Below the pieces are notes generated by a model. The model searched no databases. It worked only from the letters and a program-made list of their open reading frames with translations, and was not told the origin of the DNA. The translations under genes were made by a program, and so were the position numbers. A DNA stretch of 38,651 bases, taken from assembly GCA_937973685.1 (NCBI GenBank), contig CALJKJ010000035.1:1-38651 (forward strand), in the 5' to 3' direction. Positions within the stretch are counted from its first letter, which is position 1, and each line of letters begins with the position of its first letter. Shown in pieces: positions 32,506 to 38,651 of the stretch. Origin of the DNA: an uncultured Flavobacteriales bacterium (GTDB lineage: Bacteria; Bacteroidota; Bacteroidia; Flavobacteriales_D; Crocinitomicaceae).

Positions 32506-33794
32506 CGAATGATCGTAACGTTTCCTTTTAATTGTTCTTTTCTCGCAGGGTCATTGAAATCGATTACGTAAAAATAAACCCCATCACTCACTTGTTTTCC
32601 TTTGTTTGTGCCATCCCACGCCTTGAAGTCGGAGTAACCAGTAATATCAGCAACGATCTCTCCCCAGCGGTTATAAATAAGAACGTGTGTGTTTGGGAAT
32701 TGATTGATTCCTTCTAATATCCAAGTGTCGTTTGTGCCGTCGTTATTGGGTGAGAAACTACCAGGAATAATGAGGTTATCAGTTATATTGATCGTAACAG
32801 CATCGGTCAAGCTACAACCACTTTTTGATGCAGTTAAATAATAAGTTGTCGCTATGTTTGGGGTGACAAAGGGCGCTAAAACGGATGGGTTACTGACCAA
32901 AAAGGAAGGTTCCCAGGAATTAGTCATTCCATTTGATTGTCCGGTTAATTGAACTTGTGTCCCAGATGAAACAGTTTGGTCAATGCCCGCATCCACCCAC
33001 AAGTCAACAACAGACAAGGCGCCTAATGAATACGTGTAGTTTTCTGTACAGACATCAAAACAAGAGCAACTAACCGATAAAACATCGCCATTTTGAAAGG
33101 AACTGCTTGTCCAAAATGGACTCAGGGTTGAAGCGACCAAGGTATCGTTGATATACCACGAAAACAAACTGGTATCTTGACAATTTGAAATGTAAGTGAC
33201 GTAAGTTGTTGGCGTACTTGGACAAATGTTTGTTGTTGGTCCGGCAATTGTGAGCGATACAGGTAAACGATCTAACGCATTCCCAGTCACTACTAGATTA
33301 AAAGTAGCTTCTGCTGATAAAGGTGCATTGTTGTTTTTTGCACCATTTACTACGATGTAATAAGTCGTATTTGGCGTAAGACTAGTTGCTGTTAATTGAA
33401 AATTACCAGTTGCATTGTTAACGCAATTGGAAACGAGCGAAAAAGTAGAGGCATCACAAGGAGCAAGCGCCTCAATGATTGCCGCTTGTAATTGATTGCC
33501 ATGATTGGCCTGTGTGTTGAATAGAAGCGATGAAAAAGAAACAACTGCTGTGCCTCCATTCGCATTCGTGGTAAATTTGTACCAAACCGAATTCGTCCCA
33601 GTAAAACAAAAGTTAAAGTCATCATCACAATTGGGACAAACAGTTGCGGTAGCCAAGTAATTTGTTCCTGCCACACTTACGTTTGGACAAAGTGAAATAG
33701 CAGTGCCACAAGCATCATTTACAGGTTGAGAAAAACCAGTAAGCACACTTAAAAAACAGATTAACAAAAGTTTAACAACACGAATGTGATTCAT
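32502..33794 (-). CDS. T9SS type B cargo protein with gliding-motility-type C-terminal domain
   Basis: The 430-residue product has a signal peptide (LLICFLSVLTGFSQ). A first beta-sandwich domain follows (about residues 25-170, NDACGTAISLCPNV and YKFTTNANGG), then Ig/PKD-like regions. The C-terminal CHU_C type B sorting domain is complete: IIPGSFSPNNDGTNDTW, then VLIYNRWGEIVADITGYS, AWDGTNKGKQVSDGVYFYVI and GNVTIIR. It should be exported by the T9SS to the cell surface. The ATG at 33794 gives a good signal peptide; an in-frame start at 33854 would lie upstream of the hairpin region. The following PorP/SprF-like gene is likely its dedicated export partner. Confidence 0.9.
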   Translation of the reverse strand: MNHIRVVKLLLICFLSVLTGFSQPVNDACGTAISLCPNVSVAGTNYLATATVCPNCDDDFNFCFTGTNSVWYKFTTNANGGTAVVSFSSLLFNTQANHGNQLQAAIIEALAPCDASTFSLVSNCVNNATGNFQLTATSLTPNTTYYIVVNGAKNNNAPLSAEATFNLVVTGNALDRLPVSLTIAGPTTNICPSTPTTYVTYISNCQDTSLFSWYINDTLVASTLSPFWTSSSFQNGDVLSVSCSCFDVCTENYTYSLGALSVVDLWVDAGIDQTVSSGTQVQLTGQSNGMTNSWEPSFLVSNPSVLAPFVTPNIATTYYLTASKSGCSLTDAVTINITDNLIIPGSFSPNNDGTNDTWILEGINQFPNTHVLIYNRWGEIVADITGYSDFKAWDGTNKGKQVSDGVYFYVIDFNDPARKEQLKGNVTIIR

Positions 33795-33802
33795 CGTTTT
33801 GA

Positions 33803-33851
33803 CTTGTATTTTGTGTAAATCTACTAAAAATACAAGCTTTTTTAGTAGATT
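33803..33851 (-). promoter_or_regulatory. Leader with two mutually exclusive stems or pseudoknot
   Basis: On the minus strand AATCTACTAAAAA pairs perfectly with TTTTTAGTAGATT (13 bp; plus 33818-33830 and 33839-33851) around the loop AGCTTGTA. The loop's CTTGTA plus the next TTTT can instead pair with AAAATACAAG (plus 33803-33812), which ends 8 nt before the ATG. The two stems exclude each other, or CTTGTA/TACAAG may form a pseudoknot with the hairpin. There is no T run after the hairpin, so it is not a terminator. Confidence 0.6.
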
Positions 33852-33931
33852 CACGTTCTGTTTTTTTAATAAATGATGGAAATTGCTTTTTTTGGCACGG
33901 TCATGGTTACTACAACAGAAAATTGGAAATT

Positions 33932-36694
33932 ATGAAAAATTGTACGCGCTTATTCATTGTTCTTTTGCTAAGTATTCAGGCAATTGCACAACAAAAATTA
34001 GATTATGATACCGATTCTCGGTGGTTTTGGGGGTTAAATGTTGGTTCAACTTGGTCCAAAGCAGATGTTGCCAAGAAAAACGATTGGGGATTTGGATTAA
34101 CAATCGGGAAAGCATTCAATTACAACTATGGTCGTAAATTGAGCTTTGATATTCGTGGACGTTATTTAACGGGCGAGTGGTTCGGTCAAAATTACGACAC
34201 GACAGATATTTCGGGGATTTATCCCTATAACCTTCCCGGAACGGATTACAGCAGCACATTGGGATATTCCGTGCTAAACCACAAAACACGGGTACACGAA
34301 TTGAGTTTGGAATTGGTCATACATGCCAATAATTTGCGTGCTCGAACAGGTTGGGATCCATACGTTTTTGGAGGAATAGGTTACAGCTGGTACAAAGCAA
34401 CTGGTAACTTGCTTGGATCGGACGACAATATCATTCAATACGACCAATTAGTAGCTGCAAATGATATTTCCAAAGAATCCATAACGGATGTGTTTGGTGT
34501 GTTACCAGACTATGAAACAAATTTGATTAAGGATCCTGCTCATGAATTTGCACGCAATTGGATGCCAAGTTTAGGCCTTGGATTAGGATACCAATTTGGG
34601 AAACGTTTTTCAATGGGAATCGAACACAAAACAACGTTTACCCGTGCAGATAATTTTGATGGATATATTTTGCCTACAGGAAAATATGCTAATGATTGGT
34701 ACCACTACACGAGTTTATACATGACTTTTCAGTTGCGTGCACAGCCAATTGCTGAGCCAGAAAGACAACCTATTGTTGTCGACCAAACAACGCCAACTGT
34801 CAAATATCCACCTATCGTTGATTATAGAAATCCGATGAGTGATGTTACCGTTAATTCACCGAATTACAATTTAGTTGTATCCGTTGCCAATGTGTTGGAA
34901 CAACAACAAGTTCAATTGACGCAAAATGGCAGACCAATTTACTTTAATTGGAATAGAAATTCAGGAACTGCCTCAGCTAATGTCACGCTCCAACTTGGTG
35001 CGAATGTGTTCACTACAATTGGTACAAATCAAGTAGGAACGGATCAAGAAACAATTACAATAATATACGAACGTTTACCGGAGCCTCCAACACCTCCAGT
35101 TGTGGTGAAAGTTCCGCCAGTGGTAACGATTACGAATCCAGCAGTCAATCCAAAAGAAGTAACAACGCCTACTTACGCATTTGAAAGTACGGTGTTGAAC
35201 GTGACGCAACAAAATCAGATTACTGTAAAATTGAACGGACAGAACATTCCGTTTGTGTTCAACCCAACAACGCACCAAGTCACAGGTAATTTATTGTTGA
35301 TTCAAGGTGCAAACACATTACAAGTTGCTGCCACAAATGCAGATGGTTCGGATAGCAAACAAACGGTGTTGATTTACCGCCCAGTTGTGGTGAAAGTTCC
35401 ACCAGTGGTAACGATTACGAATCCTGCGGTCAATCCTAAAGAAGTAACATCGGCAACGTACGCATTTGAAAGTACGGTGTTGAACGTGACGCAACAAAAT
35501 CAAATCACGGTGCAACTAAACGGACAGAACATTCCGTTTGTGTTCAACCCAACAACGCACCAAGTTACTGGTAATTTGTCGTTGATTCAAGGTGCAAACA
35601 CATTGCAAGTTGCTGCAACTAATGCAGATGGTTCGGACAGCAAACAAACGGTATTGATTTATCAACCAGCACCAATAGTTTTATTGCCTGAAGTAAATTT
35701 TGTGCAACCTCAGTCACCAGGACAAGTAGTTGCAGTTGCAAATTACAACATGTTGGCAACGGTGTTGCATGTTACTGCAGCAAATCAAATCACGGTTTCA
35801 TTAAACGGTCAACAAATGCCATCATCAGCATGGTCATTTAATGCAAATTCACATACAGTGTCAATGAATACCGTTTTAGCAACTGGGAACAATGTCTTTG
35901 TCGTAACAGGAACAAATGTTGCCGGAACTGATAATGCTACCACAACCATTATTTTCCGTCAGCCAGTGGTTGAATGCATCAAACCAAGTATCACTGTTAT
36001 GCAACCAACGGCACTTTTAACAGGTGGCACCGTCAATCAATCAACAATAACAATGACAGCACAAGTGACGGAAGTAGTTTCGGTTACGGCTATTTCTTGC
36101 CGATTGAACGGTGTTTTGCAAGCGGCGGGGACTTATACTGCTGGTACGTATTCAAAACCGCTTGACTTGGTCAGTGGTCAAAATGTGATTGAATTGAGTG
36201 CAACGAATAATTGCGGTACGACAACAACGTCAAAAACGATTGTTTACCGCGCACCACAAGTTGAAAAACCAGTTATTACGCTAAAATCACCAACAACTTG
36301 TCCTGCGCTATTAGCTAGAGGTCCTCAAGTGATAACAGGAACAGTTTCAGGTGTAGCAAATGCTAGTCAAGTAACGATTTCATATAACAATTCGCCTGTT
36401 GTGTTTACGTCGACAATTGCAAACAATACCTTAACATTTTCGTGTACGGTAACGGTTTTAGCAAACACACTTAATTTCCCATTGGTTATCACAGCAACGA
36501 ATCAAGGAGGTGTAACCGTGAAAGAATGTTTGATTTCGATTAAGGATTATGCTGGCGGTGGCAATGATCAAACTAGTCCGGTTGGTGGGGACAAACCAAA
36601 ACCTTCTCCTACTAAACCGCGCACTCCGATTATTCCAACCGATACCATTAGAAAACCAACAATAACACCGCCGTCTACTCCGGCGCAACCATAA
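33932..36694 (+). CDS. Outer-membrane barrel fused to Ig-like repeats and a proline-rich tail
   Basis: The 920-residue product has a signal peptide (RLFIVLLLSIQAIAQQ). An outer-membrane barrel-like domain follows at about residues 28-275 (WFWGLNVGSTWSKADVAK, WDPYVFGGIGYSWYKATG, SLGLGLGYQFGKRFSMGIEH). Then come about six repeats of roughly 90-95 residues with an Ig-like pattern (PPVVTITNPAV, NQITVKLNGQNIPFVFN, GANTLQVAATNADGSD). The C-terminus is a Pro/Thr-rich tail. Repeats 2 and 3 are nearly identical. I see no T9SS sorting domain and no OmpA domain. It may anchor in the outer membrane and display the Ig array. The ATG at 33932 is chosen over an in-frame TTG at 33923. It is divergent from the T9SS cargo gene. 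Confidence 0.82.
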   Translation: MKNCTRLFIVLLLSIQAIAQQKLDYDTDSRWFWGLNVGSTWSKADVAKKNDWGFGLTIGKAFNYNYGRKLSFDIRGRYLTGEWFGQNYDTTDISGIYPYNLPGTDYSSTLGYSVLNHKTRVHELSLELVIHANNLRARTGWDPYVFGGIGYSWYKATGNLLGSDDNIIQYDQLVAANDISKESITDVFGVLPDYETNLIKDPAHEFARNWMPSLGLGLGYQFGKRFSMGIEHKTTFTRADNFDGYILPTGKYANDWYHYTSLYMTFQLRAQPIAEPERQPIVVDQTTPTVKYPPIVDYRNPMSDVTVNSPNYNLVVSVANVLEQQQVQLTQNGRPIYFNWNRNSGTASANVTLQLGANVFTTIGTNQVGTDQETITIIYERLPEPPTPPVVVKVPPVVTITNPAVNPKEVTTPTYAFESTVLNVTQQNQITVKLNGQNIPFVFNPTTHQVTGNLLLIQGANTLQVAATNADGSDSKQTVLIYRPVVVKVPPVVTITNPAVNPKEVTSATYAFESTVLNVTQQNQITVQLNGQNIPFVFNPTTHQVTGNLSLIQGANTLQVAATNADGSDSKQTVLIYQPAPIVLLPEVNFVQPQSPGQVVAVANYNMLATVLHVTAANQITVSLNGQQMPSSAWSFNANSHTVSMNTVLATGNNVFVVTGTNVAGTDNATTTIIFRQPVVECIKPSITVMQPTALLTGGTVNQSTITMTAQVTEVVSVTAISCRLNGVLQAAGTYTAGTYSKPLDLVSGQNVIELSATNNCGTTTTSKTIVYRAPQVEKPVITLKSPTTCPALLARGPQVITGTVSGVANASQVTISYNNSPVVFTSTIANNTLTFSCTVTVLANTLNFPLVITATNQGGVTVKECLISIKDYAGGGNDQTSPVGGDKPKPSPTKPRTPIIPTDTIRKPTITPPSTPAQP
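35096..35380 (+). repeat. 285-bp tandem repeat, copy A
   Basis: It encodes residues 389-483 of the barrel/Ig protein, starting at CCAGTTGTGGTGAAAG. It differs from copy B by 5 of 95 residues, with some silent base changes. Confidence 0.92.
35381..35665 (+). repeat. 285-bp tandem repeat, copy B
   Basis: It encodes residues 484-578 of the same protein and is an in-frame head-to-tail copy of the preceding unit. The following unit from 35666 is clearly related but much more diverged. Confidence 0.92.
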
Positions 36695-36701
36695 AAAATG
36701 A

Positions 36702-36735
36702 AAAAAAGTCCTTTCCTAAAAGAAGGGACTTTTTT
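36702..36735 (+). terminator. Rho-independent terminator of the barrel/Ig gene
   Basis: AAAAAAGTCC (36702-36711) pairs with GGACTTTTTT (36726-36735) around a 14-nt loop, 8 bp after the stop at 36694. Confidence 0.85.
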
Positions 36736-36747
36736 ATTGAAATCTAC

Positions 36748-36777
36748 TTGCCAACCGAAGCGAATAGCTTATTTTTG
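36748..36777 (+). promoter_or_regulatory. Bacteroidetes-type promoter of the mrp-nifU operon
   Basis: TTG (36748-36750) and TATTTTTG (36770-36777) are separated by 19 nt, matching the TTG / TAnnTTTG pattern. The ATG follows at 36798 with a leader of about 14 nt. Confidence 0.7.
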
Positions 36778-36797
36778 TAATCCAATTAATAATTGAG

Positions 36798-37892
36798 ATG
36801 ACCAAAGATTCCGTATTAGAAGTATTGGGTTCAATACTTGAGCCAGATTTAAAAAAAGACCTCGTTTCACTTGATTTTATTGAGTCATTACAGGTGAATG
36901 AAAACAACGTTGAACTAACTGTTTTTGTTTCCAATCCTGCCTTACATGCACGCAAACGGATGCAAGAAGCGGTTGAATTTAACTTGAAACGTGTTTTTGG
37001 TGCGGATATCGCAATTCAATGTCAAGTAAAGCCAATGCCAACCGAGATCAGATCGGAGCATCGTAAAATATTACCAGAAGTAAAGAACGTCATTGCTATT
37101 GCCTCTGGAAAAGGTGGCGTAGGGAAGTCAACCGTTACGGCAAATTTAGCTGGTGGCTTAGCGAAAGCAGGCTTCCGAGTTGGAATTGTAGATGCTGATA
37201 TTTACGGTCCAAGTATGCCAACCATGTTTGATGTTGTTGGGGAACGACCAACGATGATTGATGTAGAAGGAACGCCAATGATTAACCCAGTGATGAGTTA
37301 TGGTATTAAAATTCTATCCATAGGATTTTTCTCGAGTCAAGACGACGCAATTGTTTGGCGTGGACCGATGGCTGCCAAAGCAATGACGCAGTTATTTACA
37401 GATGCTTACTGGGGCGACCTGGATTATTTGTTGATTGATTTACCTCCAGGAACCGGTGATATTCATTTGTCGTTGGTGCAAAATGTACCATTGGACGGTG
37501 TCGTTATTGTAAGCACGCCACAGGAAGTTGCTCTTGCAGATGCACGCAAAGGTGTCAATATGTTTAAGTTGGACACGATCAATGTGCCAATTGTTGGTTT
37601 GGTAGAAAACATGGCTTGGTTTACTCCTGCCGAATTACCGGACAATAAATACTACATTTTTGGCAGAGACGGCGTGAAGAATTTAGCCGCAGGATTGAAC
37701 GAAACGTTTTTGGGACATATTCCTTTGGTACAAAGTGTGCGTGAATCGGGTGATGTTGGTAGACCAGCTGTTTTTCAGGAAAATACGCCCATTTCGAATG
37801 CTATTGATGAATTAGTTACTACTTTTGTCACAGAAGTCAATGCATTAAAAGCAAAGAAAGCAGTTAAAAAAAACGATGATGGCACTAGATAA
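36798..37892 (+). CDS. Mrp/NBP35-type iron-sulfur cluster carrier ATPase
   Basis: This protein delivers Fe-S clusters to apo-proteins. The 364-residue product has an N-terminal MIP18/DUF59 domain (about residues 1-85). The deviant Walker A motif is ASGKGGVGKSTVTANLAGGL at about residue 105, followed by VDADIYGPSMPTM, then DYLLIDLPPGTGDIHLSL and VENMAWF. The usual CxxC near VENM is not present here: after MAWF comes TPAELPDNKYYIFG, so cluster binding by this protein is not assured. It overlaps the NifU-C gene, which suggests the two hand on clusters together. Confidence 0.92.
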   Translation: MTKDSVLEVLGSILEPDLKKDLVSLDFIESLQVNENNVELTVFVSNPALHARKRMQEAVEFNLKRVFGADIAIQCQVKPMPTEIRSEHRKILPEVKNVIAIASGKGGVGKSTVTANLAGGLAKAGFRVGIVDADIYGPSMPTMFDVVGERPTMIDVEGTPMINPVMSYGIKILSIGFFSSQDDAIVWRGPMAAKAMTQLFTDAYWGDLDYLLIDLPPGTGDIHLSLVQNVPLDGVVIVSTPQEVALADARKGVNMFKLDTINVPIVGLVENMAWFTPAELPDNKYYIFGRDGVKNLAAGLNETFLGHIPLVQSVRESGDVGRPAVFQENTPISNAIDELVTTFVTEVNALKAKKAVKKNDDGTR

Positions 37893-38124
37893 AGTTGATT
37901 TAGCAGCAAAAATAAATTTTTCAATCAGTGAATTACGTCCACACCTGCATGCAGATGGCGGTGATATGGAATTGGTTGAAATTACAGATGAAGGAATTGC
38001 TAAGGTACGATTGTTGGGTGCTTGTAGTGATTGCACAATGAGCATGATGACCATAAAAGCTGGATTGGAAGAAGCTGTCCGTAAAATTGCTCCTGAGATC
38101 GTTGCTATCGTAGAAGCTGAGTAA
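37876..38124 (+). CDS. NifU C-terminal domain protein (NfuA-like)
   Basis: The 82-residue product is a stand-alone NifU-C/Nfu domain with RPHLHADGGDMELVEI and the cluster-binding CxxC in LLGACSDCTMSMMTIKAGLE. Small Nfu proteins carry a [4Fe-4S] cluster bound between two subunits. The start lies 17 bp inside the end of the mrp gene (an ATG 3 bp later is an alternative). The partner mrp gene lacks the usual CxxC, so this protein may supply the cluster-binding function of the pair. Confidence 0.93.
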   Translation: MMALDKVDLAAKINFSISELRPHLHADGGDMELVEITDEGIAKVRLLGACSDCTMSMMTIKAGLEEAVRKIAPEIVAIVEAE

Positions 38125-38143
38125 ACGAATAAACTATTGAAAT

Positions 38144-38175
38144 AAAAAAAAGGCTGAATGTTTATTCAGCCTTTT
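38144..38175. terminator. Bidirectional rho-independent terminator
   Basis: AAAAGGCTGAAT (38148-38159) pairs with ATTCAGCCTTTT (38164-38175) in a perfect 12-bp stem with a GTTT loop. The A run on the left provides a T tract for minus-strand transcription, so it can serve both the nifU-C gene and the convergent T9SS cargo gene. Confidence 0.93.
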
Positions 38176-38210
38176 GTATTTAATATTCTTTTATTGGATT
38201 GGATTTCTAA

Positions 38211-38651
38211 TTAATAAACTCGATTCATTATCATTTTTAGGACCACCGGGAGGCTGTTTTCAGCTGTGTTTACCCGAACAAAATAAACCCCATCTGCTAC
38301 ATAATCAGGTAGTTGGATTAACGTTTGCCCTGTGTTCAAGATCGTCGTGTAAATCGTTACTCCATTTACATCAATGATTGATACAGGGAGTTGATCTACA
38401 GCATGTTGTGTATTTATCTGGAAAGTACCTTTGTTAGGATTAGGACTGATACTCACGGCATTTTGTTGATTGTTTTCAGTTATTCCAAGTCCTCCAATAA
38501 CAAAAACAGTAACGGTATCGTATGTTATTTGATTCGCTAAAAATTGTTCCACCACATATGTTGTAGTTACCAAAGGTTTGACAACAACACCACTTGTATT
38601 TGTAGCAATTAACGGTCCATTGAGTTCGTACCAATTACAGTTTAAGTTTGA
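38211..38651 (-). CDS. C-terminal part of a T9SS type A cargo protein (cut by window edge)
   Basis: Only the last 146 residues are in the window; the frame is still open at 38651, so the start lies beyond it. The visible part contains NWYELNGPLIATNTSG, then TTTYVVEQFLANQITYDTVT. It ends with a complete type A sorting domain: AVSISPNPNKGTFQI, PVSIIDVNGVTIYTT, DYVADGVYFVRVNT and VVLKMIMNRVY. Type A domains direct export through the T9SS and are usually cleaved off on the cell surface. The N-terminal cargo cannot be identified. Confidence 0.88.
   Translation of the reverse strand, partial: SNLNCNWYELNGPLIATNTSGVVVKPLVTTTYVVEQFLANQITYDTVTVFVIGGLGITENNQQNAVSISPNPNKGTFQINTQHAVDQLPVSIIDVNGVTIYTTILNTGQTLIQLPDYVADGVYFVRVNTAENSLPVVLKMIMNRVY

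Noticed and set aside
35075..35515. Minus-strand open frames in the repeat region
   Set aside because: They are duplicated simply because the coding-strand repeats are duplicated; no protein-like features.

Overview
The window reads as an AT-rich, gene-dense chromosomal segment from a member of the Bacteroidota, most likely order Flavobacteriales. A Fluviicola or Crocinitomicaceae-type organism is my guess, not something the sequence proves. The evidence is: type IX secretion (T9SS) cargo domains and a PorP/SprF-type protein; several DUF families typical of Bacteroidetes (DUF1573, DUF2805, DUF3098); a DNA polymerase III alpha subunit carrying its own N-terminal proofreading exonuclease; promoters of the TAnnTTTG type; and a general lack of Shine-Dalgarno sequences. 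I see no tRNA, rRNA, CRISPR array, insertion sequence or prophage. No stretch without a gene exceeds about 160 bp.

Layout. 1-4.5 kb: a small outer-membrane barrel, a DUF2805 protein, dapD (lysine/DAP synthesis), ruvX, def, a TPR-like lipoprotein and two DUF1573 exported proteins. 4.6-9.9 kb: the large dnaE, facing a SirB1-like protein. 10-16 kb (minus strand): guaB, then two parvulin-type periplasmic foldases and a MoxR ATPase. 16.2-18.5 kb: a CarboxypepD_reg-like protein, a photolyase and a small membrane protein. 18.6-23.4 kb (minus strand): a carotenoid locus ordered MerR/B12-binding regulator, ECF sigma factor, crtI, crtB, idi and a pterin synthase. 23.5-26.1 kb: an unknown lipoprotein, aspartate kinase and a YceI lipoprotein. 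26.3-30.1 kb: ftsX, DUF3098, uppP, truB and queA. 30.2-33.8 kb (minus strand): a CoA-binding protein, an OmpA-like lipoprotein, a PorP/SprF-like protein and a T9SS type B cargo protein. 33.9-38.1 kb: a 920-residue protein combining an outer-membrane barrel with Ig-like repeats, then an Mrp/NifU-C iron-sulfur pair. At the right edge is the C-terminus of a T9SS type A cargo protein that runs out of the window.

The most interesting region is the carotenoid locus. Its regulator keeps the W-x9-EH and histidine ligand positions of the adenosylcobalamin photoreceptor CarH/LitR. It lies just upstream of an ECF sigma gene with two identical 12-bp repeats in the promoter region, and a photolyase lies about 0.5 kb past the operon. 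This suggests a light- and B12-controlled pigment and photoprotection module. The sigma, crtI, crtB and idi genes all lie in one reading frame, separated by single TAA stops. The second notable signal is the leader of the T9SS cargo/SprF operon (33803-33851). It can form a 13-bp hairpin whose loop is complementary to the sequence just before the start codon, giving a pseudoknot or a two-state switch. Other points are a terminator-like hairpin inside the signal-peptide codons of the second DUF1573 gene and an almost exact 285-bp tandem repeat in the barrel/Ig protein.
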